Below, in pieces: positions 1-9,220 of a DNA stretch of 64,000 nucleotides; position 1 is the stretch's first letter; each line of letters begins with the position of its first letter. Both the position numbers and the translations under genes were made by a program. Below the pieces are notes generated by a model. That model saw nothing but the letters and a program-made list of their open reading frames with translations. It ran no database searches and was not told the DNA's origin. This stretch comes from Segetibacter sp. 3557_3 (lineage in GTDB: Bacteria > Bacteroidota > Bacteroidia > Chitinophagales > Chitinophagaceae): the NCBI RefSeq assembly GCF_004354985.1, contig NZ_SMSK01000002.1, forward strand, positions 124,001 through 188,000. Direction: 5' to 3'.

Positions 1-58
1 TCTTTGCGGCTTGACCTTAAAAAGAACGACTAACCCGAGCGTCGGTACAATTGATCGT

Positions 59-3000
59 ATGAAAAAACTATTCGTCCTGTTTTCTCTCTTTATGCTTGCG
101 GGTTTGTCGTTCGGACAAACCTTCAACAACGAGTGGATCGATTATACCAAAACCTACTATAAATTCAGACTGAGTACAACCGGGCTTTACAGGATTTCTG
201 CATCAGCGCTAACATCTGCAGGGTTGGGCGCTCAACCCGCTGAAAATTTTCAACTCTGGAGAAACGGAAGGCAGGTACCCCTTTTTACCAGCGCCGCAAG
301 CGGGCCATTGGGAAGCACGGGCTATATTGAATTTTGGGGCGAACGTAACGACGGCACCCTCGACAGGGCGCTATACCGTGTTCCTGCCGACCAGCTATCC
401 GACCAGCTCAGCCTTCAAACGGACTCTTCCACCTACTTTTTAACGGTTAGTGCCGGAAGTGCCAATCTCCGTTTTTCAAATACCGCCAACAATGTTGCCG
501 GCAATACGCTGGCACCTGAATCCTATTTTATTCATTCGCTCCGGAACAACTACAGCGACCAGATACATCGTGGCCGGGCCCTTGTTGCCGGTGGAGAATA
601 CATTTATTCGAGCAGTTATGATGTGGGTGAAATGTTTTCCAGTGTCGACATCAACCCTGCCAACCCGGTAACCACGAATTTCAATAACATCTTTGTCGCT
701 CCTTCCGGTCCTGCTGCAACCTTCAGGGCTGCAGTTGCAGGTAGTGCGCCAAACGGCTTTTCTTCGGTTGACCGTACATACAAAATTGAGTTGAATAATA
801 CAATTATCATCGACACCATTGTAAACCAGTTCGAGTCGCGCATAAATCACAACAATGCGGTACCCCTATCGTTGCTGGCATCAAATACGGCATCGTTCCG
901 GATTACCAACAAATTTTCAAACAGTACCGATCGCATCGTTTGCAGCTTTATCGAACTGAACTATCCGCGGCAATTCAACTTCGGGGGTAGTTCGTCGTTT
1001 AAGTTTAACCTGCCGGCTTCCGCTACAACAAAATACCTGGAAATAACGAATTTCAACGGCGGTTCAGGAACTCCTGTGCTGTACGATCTTACCAACAATC
1101 GCAGGTATGTGGCCGAGGTAAGCGGTACAGGTGTGGTTCGAATTGTATTGCAGCCTTCTTCCACTCCGGTTCAGCTTGCGCTTGTAAGTCAATCATTGAA
1201 CATCACCACCATCGATAACCTGCAAACCCGAACCTTTGCCAATTACAGTGCTCCCGGCAGCCAGGGCGATTACCTGATTATTTCGCATCCGAGCCTCTAT
1301 GCAAATTTTCACGGCGCAAACCAGGTTGAAGAATATCGCAACTACCGGTCGTCTGCTGCAGGTGGAAGTTACAATGCCCGGGTTTACGACATTGAACAGT
1401 TGGTGGACCAGTTTGCATTTGGCGTTAAAAAACATCCACTCAGCATTAAGAACTTTTTGCGTTATGCAAGGGTTACGTTTTCGCAAGCGCCAAAATATGC
1501 TTTGCTGATTGGTCATGGACTTACTTATGCCGACTACCGTTCTTATCAAAATAATCCTCAGGCCGAGAGGTTAAACCTTGTGCCTACGTTTGGTTACCCC
1601 GCATCGGATGTCGTGCTTGCGTCGAACACCCTGGAACCCGTTATGGCAACACCAATCGGAAGGATATCAGCCGTAACTCCCCAGGAAATCTTTATTTATC
1701 TCGAGAAAGTAAAACAATACGAACAGGCGCAGGCAAATACGGTACAAACGATCGACAACAAAGCCTGGATGAAAACGGTGGTACACGTTGCAGGCGCGAA
1801 CGACGTAAGCCTGGATGTACGCCTGACCAGCTACCTGCGCAACTACGAAACCATCATTCGTGATACCCTGTTTGGTGGCACCGTAATCAACTTCAACAAG
1901 TCGTCCACTGGCCCTGCTACTACCATTGTTAGTTCACTGATGGAGCAAACTTTTCAAAAAGGGATAAGCCTGCTCAACTACTTTGGTCACTCATCTTCAT
2001 CGTCACTCGATTACAACCTTGATGATCCTTCGGTTTACAACAACACGGGTAAATACCCGATGTTTGTGGTTAATGGTTGTAATGCCGGTAACCTGTATGC
2101 TTTCGACACGCTGCGGTTTACCTCGATTAACACCTTATCAGAAAAGTATGTGCTTGCACCACAAAAAGGGGCAATCGGTTTTATTGCCAGCACCCACTTC
2201 GGCCTCGAAAACTACCTCGATTTTTACAACCAGGGGCTTTACCGTTCCATAAGCACGACCGGTTATGGCAAGGGTATCGGTATAAACATCAACGAGGCGG
2301 TAATCGCAATGCTCGCCACCTACGGAAGTACTGATTTTGGAACCCGCCTGCATGCTGAAGAAACTACCCTTCATGGTGACCCGGCTGTGCGCATCAATAG
2401 TTTTGCAAGGCCCGACTATGCCATTGAGGAACCACAGATCAACATTGCTCCAAATATTATCTCTGTAGCAGATAACAACTTTACGCTTAAAACCTACTTC
2501 TACAACCTTGGCCGGGCAACAAGAGATTCGGTGACTGTAGAGATTAGGCGGCAATATCCTGATGGTAGCACGGCAACCCTATTGACAAAGAGGGCCTCGA
2601 TAAAATACATGGATTCGGTTGTAATGGTGGTGCCAATCAACGCGACCCGTGATAAGGGAGATAACAAGATCATCGTTACGGTTGATGGGGACAGCCGATT
2701 TGCGGAGCTCAGCGAATCAAACAACAGTGCAACGAAAAGTTTCACGATATACGAAGACGAACTGAGACCTGTATACCCTTATAATTTTGCAATCATTAAC
2801 AAGCCAACGGTAAAACTCGTAGCCTCTACAGCAAACCCCATCACAAAAAGCCAGACCTATGTATTGGAGATGGACACAACCGAGCTCTTTAACTCGGCTA
2901 TGAAAGTTTCAAAATCAGTTACTACCACTGGCGGATTGATTGAATTTGATCCGGGGGTTAGTTTTATGGATAGCATCGTCTATTATTGGCGGGTTGCACC

Positions 3001-5155
3001 AACACCCACTGCAGGAGTTTATCGTTGGAACAATGCGTCTTTTGTTTACCTCGCCGGAAGCAGCGCCGGGTTCAATCAGTCACACTTCTACCAGCACACG
3101 AAGTCCGGTGCCAACAGGATATATATCGATAGCTCATCGAGGAAGTGGAAGTTTGGCAATGCGATGAACAACCTGTTTATCACCAATTCTATCTTTCCTA
3201 CCAGCGGTAATGAGGACAGTCACTTTTCTGTTTCCGTGAATGGCATCACCTATATCGAAAGTGCCTGCGATGGCCCTGTGCTCCAGTTTAATGTTTTCGA
3301 CCCCGTCACCTTTAAACCCTGGAAAAATATCACGACGAATGGGGTAGGATTGAGTGGAACTACAGCAAGCGATTGTAAGCCATCCCGTAATTACAATTTC
3401 GACTTTCTTGTAGGCAACATTAATCAACGGCAGCGGGCCATGCGTTTCATGGACTCCATACCCGACGGCTTTATCGTAGTCGTGAGAAATGTAGTAAGTG
3501 CCAATCCTGCGATCAACACCTATGCAAACGACTGGAAAACGGATGCGAATACTTTGGGCGCAAACAACTCGCTTTACCATAAACTATTTAACCAAGGCTT
3601 CAACGTGCTCGACTCATTTAACAGCCCCCGCGCGTTTGCCTTCGTGTACAAAAAAAATGACCCGGTTGGTTTTACGCCTTCCGCTAAGATCAGCGATGGT
3701 CTTGGTGATCGGATCACCTTATCGGTAAACGTAAATACCATTGATACATTTGGTGTGATTACTTCCCCGGTATTTGGTCCCGCCGTGGCGTGGAAGCAGG
3801 TAAAATGGAGAGGTAACAGCGAAGAGACTACGGGCGTTGATCGCCCTTATGTATATGTTGTAGGTATCACTTCCACCGGCCGTGAGGACAGTTTGTATCG
3901 GTTAGATCAAACACAACAGGATTTCGACATCTCATCAATCAGCCCTGCTCAGTATCCGTATATCAGGCTCAAACTTGCAAACCTCGACTCTATTAACCTC
4001 ACCCCTTATCAACTCCGCTATTGGCGCATCCTTTACGACGCTGTTCCTGAAGGTGGACTCGCTCCGAACCTGGTTGCCGCAGGCAAAGACACGCTTGAAG
4101 TAGGAGAGGTGCTTCAATTCAACATGCCTTTTAAAAACGTTAGCGATGTAGCTTTCCGAGATAGTATTAAAATAAATATGGTTGTGACAGATGCTGCAAA
4201 CAAACAAACCGTTATTCCCGTTCAACTGCGAAAAAGGTTGTTGCCGGGCGACACGACAAATATTTCTGCGCTAATTGATACCCGCGCTTTCGCAGGCAAC
4301 AATACCTTGTTTATTGATGTAAACCCGGAGAATGCTCAACCTGAGCAGTATCACTTCAACAACGTGTTATACAAAAGCTTCTTTGTAAAAGGCGATGCGT
4401 ATAATCCACTGCTGGATGTAACTTTTGATGGTGTGCACATCCTGAACGGCGACATCGTTTCATCGAAACCAAAGATCCTGGTGAAGCTGAAAGATGAGTC
4501 AAAGTTCCTTGCGCTTGACGACACCGCGCTCGCCCAGGTGTTCATTCAGTATCCCGGAACAAATGGAACCCTCAGGCGTTTTGCTTTTGGTACAGATACG
4601 CTCAGGTTTATTCCGGCTGATCTTACTTCAGGTAAAAACGAAGCAATGATTGAGTTCACTCCCTACTTCTTTGAAGATAGCGGGAATGACTTTTACGAGC
4701 TGATCGTTCGCGCCAAAGACAAAAACGGGAATAGCGCAGGTAACATTGAGTACCGGGTAAGGTTCCAGGTTATCAATAAGCCGATGATTTCAAACATGTT
4801 TAACTATCCGAATCCATTCACAACTTCAACTGCCTTTGTATTTACCCTTACCGGCAGTGAAGTGCCGCAAAATATCAGGATACAAATACTTACCGTTACG
4901 GGTAAAATTGTAAAAGATATCACAAAGGCAGAACTGGGTAATTTGCACATCGGTCGTAACATTACCGAGTATAAGTGGGATGGTACCGACCAATATGGTC
5001 AAAAGCTGGCCAACGGCATCTATCTCTACCGGGTGATTACCAACCAACAAGGCAAGACATTGGAGAAGTACAATACGCTTGATCCAAACGGTGACCGGGT
5101 GAATACGGATACATTTTTTAACAACGGGTACGGTAAAATGTACCTGATGCGATAG
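59..5155 (+). CDS. C25 (gingipain-like) cysteine peptidase, PorU2-like surface protein
   Basis: A 1698-residue exported protein. The ATG at 59 is chosen because it opens a clear signal peptide (MKKLFVLFSLFMLAGLSFG, then Q); the frame extends upstream only through a TTG. The peptidase C25 region covers roughly residues 400-790. The likely catalytic dyad is His644 (in YFGHSS) and Cys674 (in VVNGCNAGN), matching the His/Cys arrangement of gingipains and of the type IX secretion sortase PorU. After it come CARDB-like adhesion domains (about 785-890 and about 1350-1460), and the last 120 residues form a FlgD-type Ig domain (YPNPF start; DGTDQYGQ, ANGIYLYR). Size and architecture fit proteins annotated as PorU2 in this phylum. 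No other T9SS component lies nearby, so a role as sortase or as secreted protease cannot be decided here. A TCTTTGCGG at the window edge may be part of its -7 box. Confidence 0.85.
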   Translation: MKKLFVLFSLFMLAGLSFGQTFNNEWIDYTKTYYKFRLSTTGLYRISASALTSAGLGAQPAENFQLWRNGRQVPLFTSAASGPLGSTGYIEFWGERNDGTLDRALYRVPADQLSDQLSLQTDSSTYFLTVSAGSANLRFSNTANNVAGNTLAPESYFIHSLRNNYSDQIHRGRALVAGGEYIYSSSYDVGEMFSSVDINPANPVTTNFNNIFVAPSGPAATFRAAVAGSAPNGFSSVDRTYKIELNNTIIIDTIVNQFESRINHNNAVPLSLLASNTASFRITNKFSNSTDRIVCSFIELNYPRQFNFGGSSSFKFNLPASATTKYLEITNFNGGSGTPVLYDLTNNRRYVAEVSGTGVVRIVLQPSSTPVQLALVSQSLNITTIDNLQTRTFANYSAPGSQGDYLIISHPSLYANFHGANQVEEYRNYRSSAAGGSYNARVYDIEQLVDQFAFGVKKHPLSIKNFLRYARVTFSQAPKYALLIGHGLTYADYRSYQNNPQAERLNLVPTFGYPASDVVLASNTLEPVMATPIGRISAVTPQEIFIYLEKVKQYEQAQANTVQTIDNKAWMKTVVHVAGANDVSLDVRLTSYLRNYETIIRDTLFGGTVINFNKSSTGPATTIVSSLMEQTFQKGISLLNYFGHSSSSSLDYNLDDPSVYNNTGKYPMFVVNGCNAGNLYAFDTLRFTSINTLSEKYVLAPQKGAIGFIASTHFGLENYLDFYNQGLYRSISTTGYGKGIGININEAVIAMLATYGSTDFGTRLHAEETTLHGDPAVRINSFARPDYAIEEPQINIAPNIISVADNNFTLKTYFYNLGRATRDSVTVEIRRQYPDGSTATLLTKRASIKYMDSVVMVVPINATRDKGDNKIIVTVDGDSRFAELSESNNSATKSFTIYEDELRPVYPYNFAIINKPTVKLVASTANPITKSQTYVLEMDTTELFNSAMKVSKSVTTTGGLIEFDPGVSFMDSIVYYWRVAPTPTAGVYRWNNASFVYLAGSSAGFNQSHFYQHTKSGANRIYIDSSSRKWKFGNAMNNLFITNSIFPTSGNEDSHFSVSVNGITYIESACDGPVLQFNVFDPVTFKPWKNITTNGVGLSGTTASDCKPSRNYNFDFLVGNINQRQRAMRFMDSIPDGFIVVVRNVVSANPAINTYANDWKTDANTLGANNSLYHKLFNQGFNVLDSFNSPRAFAFVYKKNDPVGFTPSAKISDGLGDRITLSVNVNTIDTFGVITSPVFGPAVAWKQVKWRGNSEETTGVDRPYVYVVGITSTGREDSLYRLDQTQQDFDISSISPAQYPYIRLKLANLDSINLTPYQLRYWRILYDAVPEGGLAPNLVAAGKDTLEVGEVLQFNMPFKNVSDVAFRDSIKINMVVTDAANKQTVIPVQLRKRLLPGDTTNISALIDTRAFAGNNTLFIDVNPENAQPEQYHFNNVLYKSFFVKGDAYNPLLDVTFDGVHILNGDIVSSKPKILVKLKDESKFLALDDTALAQVFIQYPGTNGTLRRFAFGTDTLRFIPADLTSGKNEAMIEFTPYFFEDSGNDFYELIVRAKDKNGNSAGNIEYRVRFQVINKPMISNMFNYPNPFTTSTAFVFTLTGSEVPQNIRIQILTVTGKIVKDITKAELGNLHIGRNITEYKWDGTDQYGQKLANGIYLYRVITNQQGKTLEKYNTLDPNGDRVNTDTFFNNGYGKMYLMR

Positions 5156-5169
5156 CATAAAAGAAGACT

Positions 5170-5547
5170 ATGACTGAAGCTGGTTTTGGTGCGAGAGTAA
5201 TGAATTGCCTGTTAGATACGTTGATCATATTTGCAGTTTCCTACGGTTTAAAGGAGTGGTATAATTTCTATGTTTTTTATTGGGGCTATACCGGCTATCC
5301 TTACTATTATTTTTTCTGGGGAACAATGATGGTTTATTATTTCCTTTTCGAACTCATCTTTTTGCGCTCGCCCGCAAAGTGGCTCAGCCTCACTAAAGTG
5401 GTTTCACTAAAAGGGAAAAGACCGTCTGTCATTCAAATATTTTTTCGAAGCTTGTTGCGGCTAACCATCATTGATGCTTTTTTTATCCCGTTTTTCGACC
5501 GCCCTTTGCACGATGTGCTTACAAAAACACGTGTGGTCACCCGTTAA
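5170..5547 (+). CDS. RDD family membrane protein
   Basis: A 125-residue polytopic protein starting 14 bases after the C25 protease stop, with AAGAAG just ahead of the ATG, so probably co-transcribed with it. The order is typical of RDD proteins: an early Arg in a first hydrophobic segment (ARVMNCLLDTLIIF), an aromatic-rich second segment (about 38-62), the SPAKWLSLTKVVSLKGKRPS loop, and a last segment ending FFDRPLHDVLTKTRVV, which supplies the conserved Asp and the D-x-x-T-x-T-x-V signature. RDD proteins are small membrane proteins, some linked to ion transport; the substrate is unknown here. Confidence 0.8.
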   Translation: MTEAGFGARVMNCLLDTLIIFAVSYGLKEWYNFYVFYWGYTGYPYYYFFWGTMMVYYFLFELIFLRSPAKWLSLTKVVSLKGKRPSVIQIFFRSLLRLTIIDAFFIPFFDRPLHDVLTKTRVVTR

Positions 5548-6005
5548 TCGCTGAGTTACTTCAACCTTTCCTCCGTTCGAAACTTGCGAATGGCCTGCCA
5601 TCAACGGCAGTTGGCCTGACTGCCAGTGATAGAACAGCTATGGAACAAAAAGGCCAGCTGTTAAACTTCCGGTTCTCCGAACAACAGGGCGTCATTACCC
5701 ATGTTCGTTTTAGTCAGGGGATGTCTTTCGTCGGGGTACTGCATTGTAAGTGTAATTATTGCCCGCTCGTTGCTTTAGCTTTGCACTCCCGCTGCAATGG
5801 CTTGCCCGTTGGGCTTGTACGGTATAAAGTTGGAAGCAACTCAAGCAAGCGGCCTAACTGAACGAATCAAACGATTTTCGTCAGGATTTGCTATTCCCCC
5901 TGCTTTCTCCTCACTTTATTGCCCTTTGCATTTGCACACTTGATCTCATCAGGATTCTGTACTACTTTGTTGAAGAAACCATTGCTTTAATCCTCAACTC
6001 CCGTT
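5548..6005 (+). other. Intergenic region without a supported gene
   Basis: 458 bases between the RDD gene and the nuclease-family gene. There is a short hairpin GGCAGT-TGGCCTG-ACTGCC near 5602-5624 without a T-run, so it is not a convincing terminator. The only forward reading frame (5640-5861, 73 codons) has no recognisable motif and odd composition, and I do not call it. Confidence 0.5.
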
Positions 6006-7148
6006 ATGGCGTTTTACCAAAACATCGATCCGAAAACCCCTGATGGAAAACGAATTATAGAACGGCTGTTAGTGTTGCGAAAGAAACTGGTAAAGGAAAT
6101 CCCTGAGAAGCACCTTGAAACCAACCTCATTCTTGCGACCTGGAACATCCGGGAGTTTGGCACTTCCAAGTACGGTGGTCGCACCAACGAAGCCTTGTAC
6201 TATATCGCAGAAATTATTTCCAAGTTTGATGTAATTGCAGTGCAGGAAGTTCGAAAAGACCTCGAAACGCTTAAAAAGCTCATGGGTTTACTGGGTGAGT
6301 CCTGGGAATACATGTTTACCGACATCACTGAAGGTAATCTTGGTAATGAGGAGCGGCTGACCTTTATCTTCGATACCAGGAAGGTAAAGTTTGGTGGACT
6401 CGCTGGAGAGATGGTGCTTCCACCGATGGAGTCAAAAGACCCGGGTACCGGGCAAACGACCATCGTTCCCAGTAAACAACTTGCACGGACACCATTTATG
6501 TGCGGCTTTAATGCGGGCTGGACAAACTTTATACTTACTACGGTTCACATACTGTATGGAGTTGACGCCGCCGAAGATCCTGAGCGCCTCAAAGAAATCT
6601 CGGCACTTGCAAATGCCATGGCAGCTCGTGCGGACGGTAAATATGAGTGGTCGAATAACATTGTGCTGCTAGGAGATTTCAACATCTACAGTCGTACTGA
6701 TAGTACCCTCAAAGCCATTACGGATGCAAAATTCGTCATTCCCAAAGAGCTACAGTCCTTACCTGGATCAAACGTCCTTAAAAATAAGTTTTACGACCAG
6801 ATTGCCTTTAAGGTGCGGCCAAACTCATTTGAGACCACAGGCAAGGCAGGTGTATTCGACTTTTTTGAATGCGTGTATAAAGACGAAGACGAATTGATCT
6901 ATGCGGAAGAGATGGGCAAAAGCTATCAAACAAATGACAAGGGTGAAGAAAGAAAGGACAAATCAAATTACTACCGGATTTTCTGGCGCACTTTTAAAAT
7001 GTCCGACCACTTACCAATGTGGGTTGAGATTGAAATTGATCATACCGATAAATTCCTAAGCTCACAACTTGTTCCACCACAACAGGACGCTGAAGACACA
7101 ACTGCGCCATCGCGGCGCGCACCAGCAGCCAAAAAAAAGGCTAAGTAA
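6006..7148 (+). CDS. Endonuclease/exonuclease/phosphatase family protein
   Basis: A 380-residue cytoplasmic protein of the EEP (DNase I-like, Mg-dependent phosphodiesterase) fold. Visible family motifs in order: TWNIREFG (metal/phosphate-contacting Asn47), IAVQEVR (metal-binding Glu81), LLGDFNIY (Asp-x-Asn near residue 223) and SDHLPMW (catalytic Asp-His near 334). The C-terminus is a Lys/Ala-rich tail ending AAKKKAK, which could contact nucleic acid or be disordered. There is no signal peptide. It stands alone between two gene-poor gaps. The substrate (DNA, RNA, phosphoinositide-like or sphingolipid-like) cannot be told from sequence. Confidence 0.85.
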   Translation: MAFYQNIDPKTPDGKRIIERLLVLRKKLVKEIPEKHLETNLILATWNIREFGTSKYGGRTNEALYYIAEIISKFDVIAVQEVRKDLETLKKLMGLLGESWEYMFTDITEGNLGNEERLTFIFDTRKVKFGGLAGEMVLPPMESKDPGTGQTTIVPSKQLARTPFMCGFNAGWTNFILTTVHILYGVDAAEDPERLKEISALANAMAARADGKYEWSNNIVLLGDFNIYSRTDSTLKAITDAKFVIPKELQSLPGSNVLKNKFYDQIAFKVRPNSFETTGKAGVFDFFECVYKDEDELIYAEEMGKSYQTNDKGEERKDKSNYYRIFWRTFKMSDHLPMWVEIEIDHTDKFLSSQLVPPQQDAEDTTAPSRRAPAAKKKAK

Positions 7149-7269
7149 ACGTGGGGCTCCCGGTGATCACATGTATGCAGTCCAGCTGATCAATCATAAG
7201 CCCTCGGAATATTTATGATCCAATATCGTTTACTTAAGGTGAGTGGCAGAAATTGGTGAATAAAGCGAT

Positions 7270-7330
7270 GCGGTACAAGGGAGTGACACAACAATGGCAA
7301 ATAGAATTGCCACAGCTGGTCACCAAAGAT
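7270..7330 (-). repeat. Dispersed intergenic repeat, copy F
   Basis: Read on the minus strand this segment begins TTTGGTGACC and contains CATTGTTGTGTCACTC then CTTGTAC (7273-7296 on plus). It is a variant of a core found at five other intergenic sites here (CATCGTTGCGTCGCAC) and shares the TTTGGTnACC opening with the copies near 45480 and 63830. It includes a small hairpin, TGGCAA-ATAGAA-TTGCCA. No coding capacity. Confidence 0.45.
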
Positions 7331-7408
7331 TTCTCTTAAGTAAATGACATTGAACTATGATCCTTAAAAAAGTTGACCCATTTATTTCGGTATTACTAAC
7401 TTACCGGC

Positions 7409-8347
7409 ATGATCGAAATCTCAGTAGTTTCGCCTGTCTACCGGTCAGCCACGCTCGTGAAACCCTTTGTGAGCAAGGTCGTAATGGCGCTTCAACAACT
7501 TAATATCGATTATGAGATTATATTGGTTGATGATGGTAGCCCTGATGACTCATGGAATGCAGTTCTTGGAGAATGTGAACAGAATTCCAGAGTCAGAGGC
7601 ATTTCATTGAGTCGGAACTTCGGTCAGCATTATGCGATATCTGCCGGTCTTGATGTTGCTTCCGGAAAATGGATCGTGGTTATGGATAGCGATTTGCAGG
7701 ACATGCCGGAAGAAATATTGCCCTTGTACCAAAGAGCGCTGGAAGGCTACGATATTGTTCTTTGCAGGCGAAAGCAGCGGACAGATGGATGGATCAAAAG
7801 GTTTTTCTCAGCATTGTTCTATCGTTTTCTCAGCTTTATCACGGGAAAAAAAATTGATGCCTCTATTGCAAATTTTGGCATTTACAGCCATAAAGTTATA
7901 AATGTGATTGTGCAGATGCGGGAGTCGATCCGTTACTTTCCGATGATGGTGCTTTGGGTCGGCTTTAAAAGCAGCTCCATTGAGGTACTGCATGGCGAAC
8001 GAGGACAGGGCAAATCCAACTACAACTTTCGACGGCTTCTTCGACTCGGGCTCGATGTTGTATTGAGCTATTCAGATAAGCCGCTTGAGATAGTGGCTGC
8101 AACGGGTTGTTTAATTTCGCTTGCAACTGCAATCGCAGGTGTGGTGCAGTTGTACCGCTACTTCAATCACGCAATTACCGTTCAGGGCTACACGAGCTTG
8201 CTCCTATCTATCTGGTTTCTTTGCGGGCTGATCATCGCCACCCTGGGGATCGTGGGCCTATACGTTGGTAAAACTTTCCAGGGAATAAAAAACCGACCGC
8301 TTTACATTGCCCGAAAAACAATCAACCTACCTGATGATAAAAGTTGA
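7409..8347 (+). CDS. Polyprenyl-phosphate glycosyltransferase, family GT2 (ArnC/GtrB-like)
   Basis: A 312-residue inner-membrane enzyme predicted to move a sugar from a nucleotide donor to undecaprenyl phosphate. The GT-A domain shows the nucleotide-binding DDGS (41-44), the metal-binding DSD (93-95, followed by LQDMPEE as in dolichol-phosphate mannosyltransferases) and KSNYNFRRL before the membrane. Two C-terminal transmembrane segments follow (about 226-248 and 262-288), the GtrB/ArnC layout. It overlaps the next gene by 14 bases. With the formyltransferase and WecE-like aminotransferase downstream, it probably handles an amino or formamido sugar; this is inferred from context only. Confidence 0.85.
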   Translation: MIEISVVSPVYRSATLVKPFVSKVVMALQQLNIDYEIILVDDGSPDDSWNAVLGECEQNSRVRGISLSRNFGQHYAISAGLDVASGKWIVVMDSDLQDMPEEILPLYQRALEGYDIVLCRRKQRTDGWIKRFFSALFYRFLSFITGKKIDASIANFGIYSHKVINVIVQMRESIRYFPMMVLWVGFKSSSIEVLHGERGQGKSNYNFRRLLRLGLDVVLSYSDKPLEIVAATGCLISLATAIAGVVQLYRYFNHAITVQGYTSLLLSIWFLCGLIIATLGIVGLYVGKTFQGIKNRPLYIARKTINLPDDKS

Positions 8348-9209
8348 TTTTGCCGTTTGCGGGTTCACGGCCTTTGCCGTTTTCCGTCACCATGTTGCGA
8401 CATTTGGTGCTGGTACCGTCGGGCTCGTAAGGGTGTGCGCCAACGATGAACTTGCCGATGATCCGGCCAGCGAGATTCTCGAGTGGTGCACAATCCAAGG
8501 CATTGCTACAGCCGGTAGCGAAAACGCCGGAGGAACGGAATATTTCTGCTTTTATATCGGGTGGCCTGTTAAGCCGCCTGCGGGCAGCCGTAACATCGTA
8601 CTCCATGAGGGCCTGTTGCCACGTTACCGCGGGTATGCTCCACTGGTAAATAGCCTGATTAGTGGTGAACGTGAAATAGGGGTAACAGCCCTGCTTGCAG
8701 CTGGTACCAACGACGACGGTCCTATACTGCAACAGGAGAAGATAACAATTGATTACCCGTTAACCCTCGACGAAGCAATCAGGAAAATAATCCCGCTTTG
8801 CATCACCATTGTTACCTCTATTTACACCAAGCTTTCCGATCGAAAGGCGCTCATAACATCAGAACAGGACCATTACCTGGCTACCTATTGCCTTCACTTA
8901 CATGAGTCGGATTACCGGATTAATTGGTACAAACCTTCAGAATTCATAAAGCGAACCATTGATGCATTGGGATACCCTTATGCTGGTGTAACAGCAAATG
9001 TAGATGAGCGGCAGGTTTCGATAAGAGCAGCTAGAATTATCGGTGACGTAGTAATTGAAAACCGGGTACCGGGCAAAGTTATTTTCTTGCAGGATGATTG
9101 CCCTGTAGTTGTGTGTTCAAGTGGCCTGCTTGCGATAACGGCTGCAACGTTTAGCCAATCCGGTGAGTCGCTGATCCCAGTTAAAAACCTTCGGCTTTTC
9201 TTTCATTAA
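8334..9209 (+). CDS. Formyltransferase, probably sugar N-formyltransferase
   Basis: A 291-residue protein of the methionyl-tRNA/sugar formyltransferase fold, expected to use N10-formyl-tetrahydrofolate. The ATG at 8334 is preferred over an upstream TTG at 8307. The signature HEGLLPRYRG (catalytic His91) is followed by GVTALL and NDDGPIL, which supplies the catalytic Asp (127). The Asn usually two residues before the catalytic His (N-x-H) is Val here (IVLH). The C-terminal third resembles the family's second domain. Translational overlap with the glycosyltransferase and a short gap to the WecE-like aminotransferase suggest the substrate is the aminotransferase product, for example a 4-amino-4,6-dideoxy sugar nucleotide, rather than Met-tRNA. 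Confidence 0.75.
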   Translation: MIKVDFAVCGFTAFAVFRHHVATFGAGTVGLVRVCANDELADDPASEILEWCTIQGIATAGSENAGGTEYFCFYIGWPVKPPAGSRNIVLHEGLLPRYRGYAPLVNSLISGEREIGVTALLAAGTNDDGPILQQEKITIDYPLTLDEAIRKIIPLCITIVTSIYTKLSDRKALITSEQDHYLATYCLHLHESDYRINWYKPSEFIKRTIDALGYPYAGVTANVDERQVSIRAARIIGDVVIENRVPGKVIFLQDDCPVVVCSSGLLAITAATFSQSGESLIPVKNLRLFFH

Positions 9210-9220
9210 CCGTCTTCAGC

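Noticed and set aside
5640-5861. 73-codon plus-strand frame
   Set aside because: No motif, no promoter or coupling to neighbours; composition looks like intergenic DNA.
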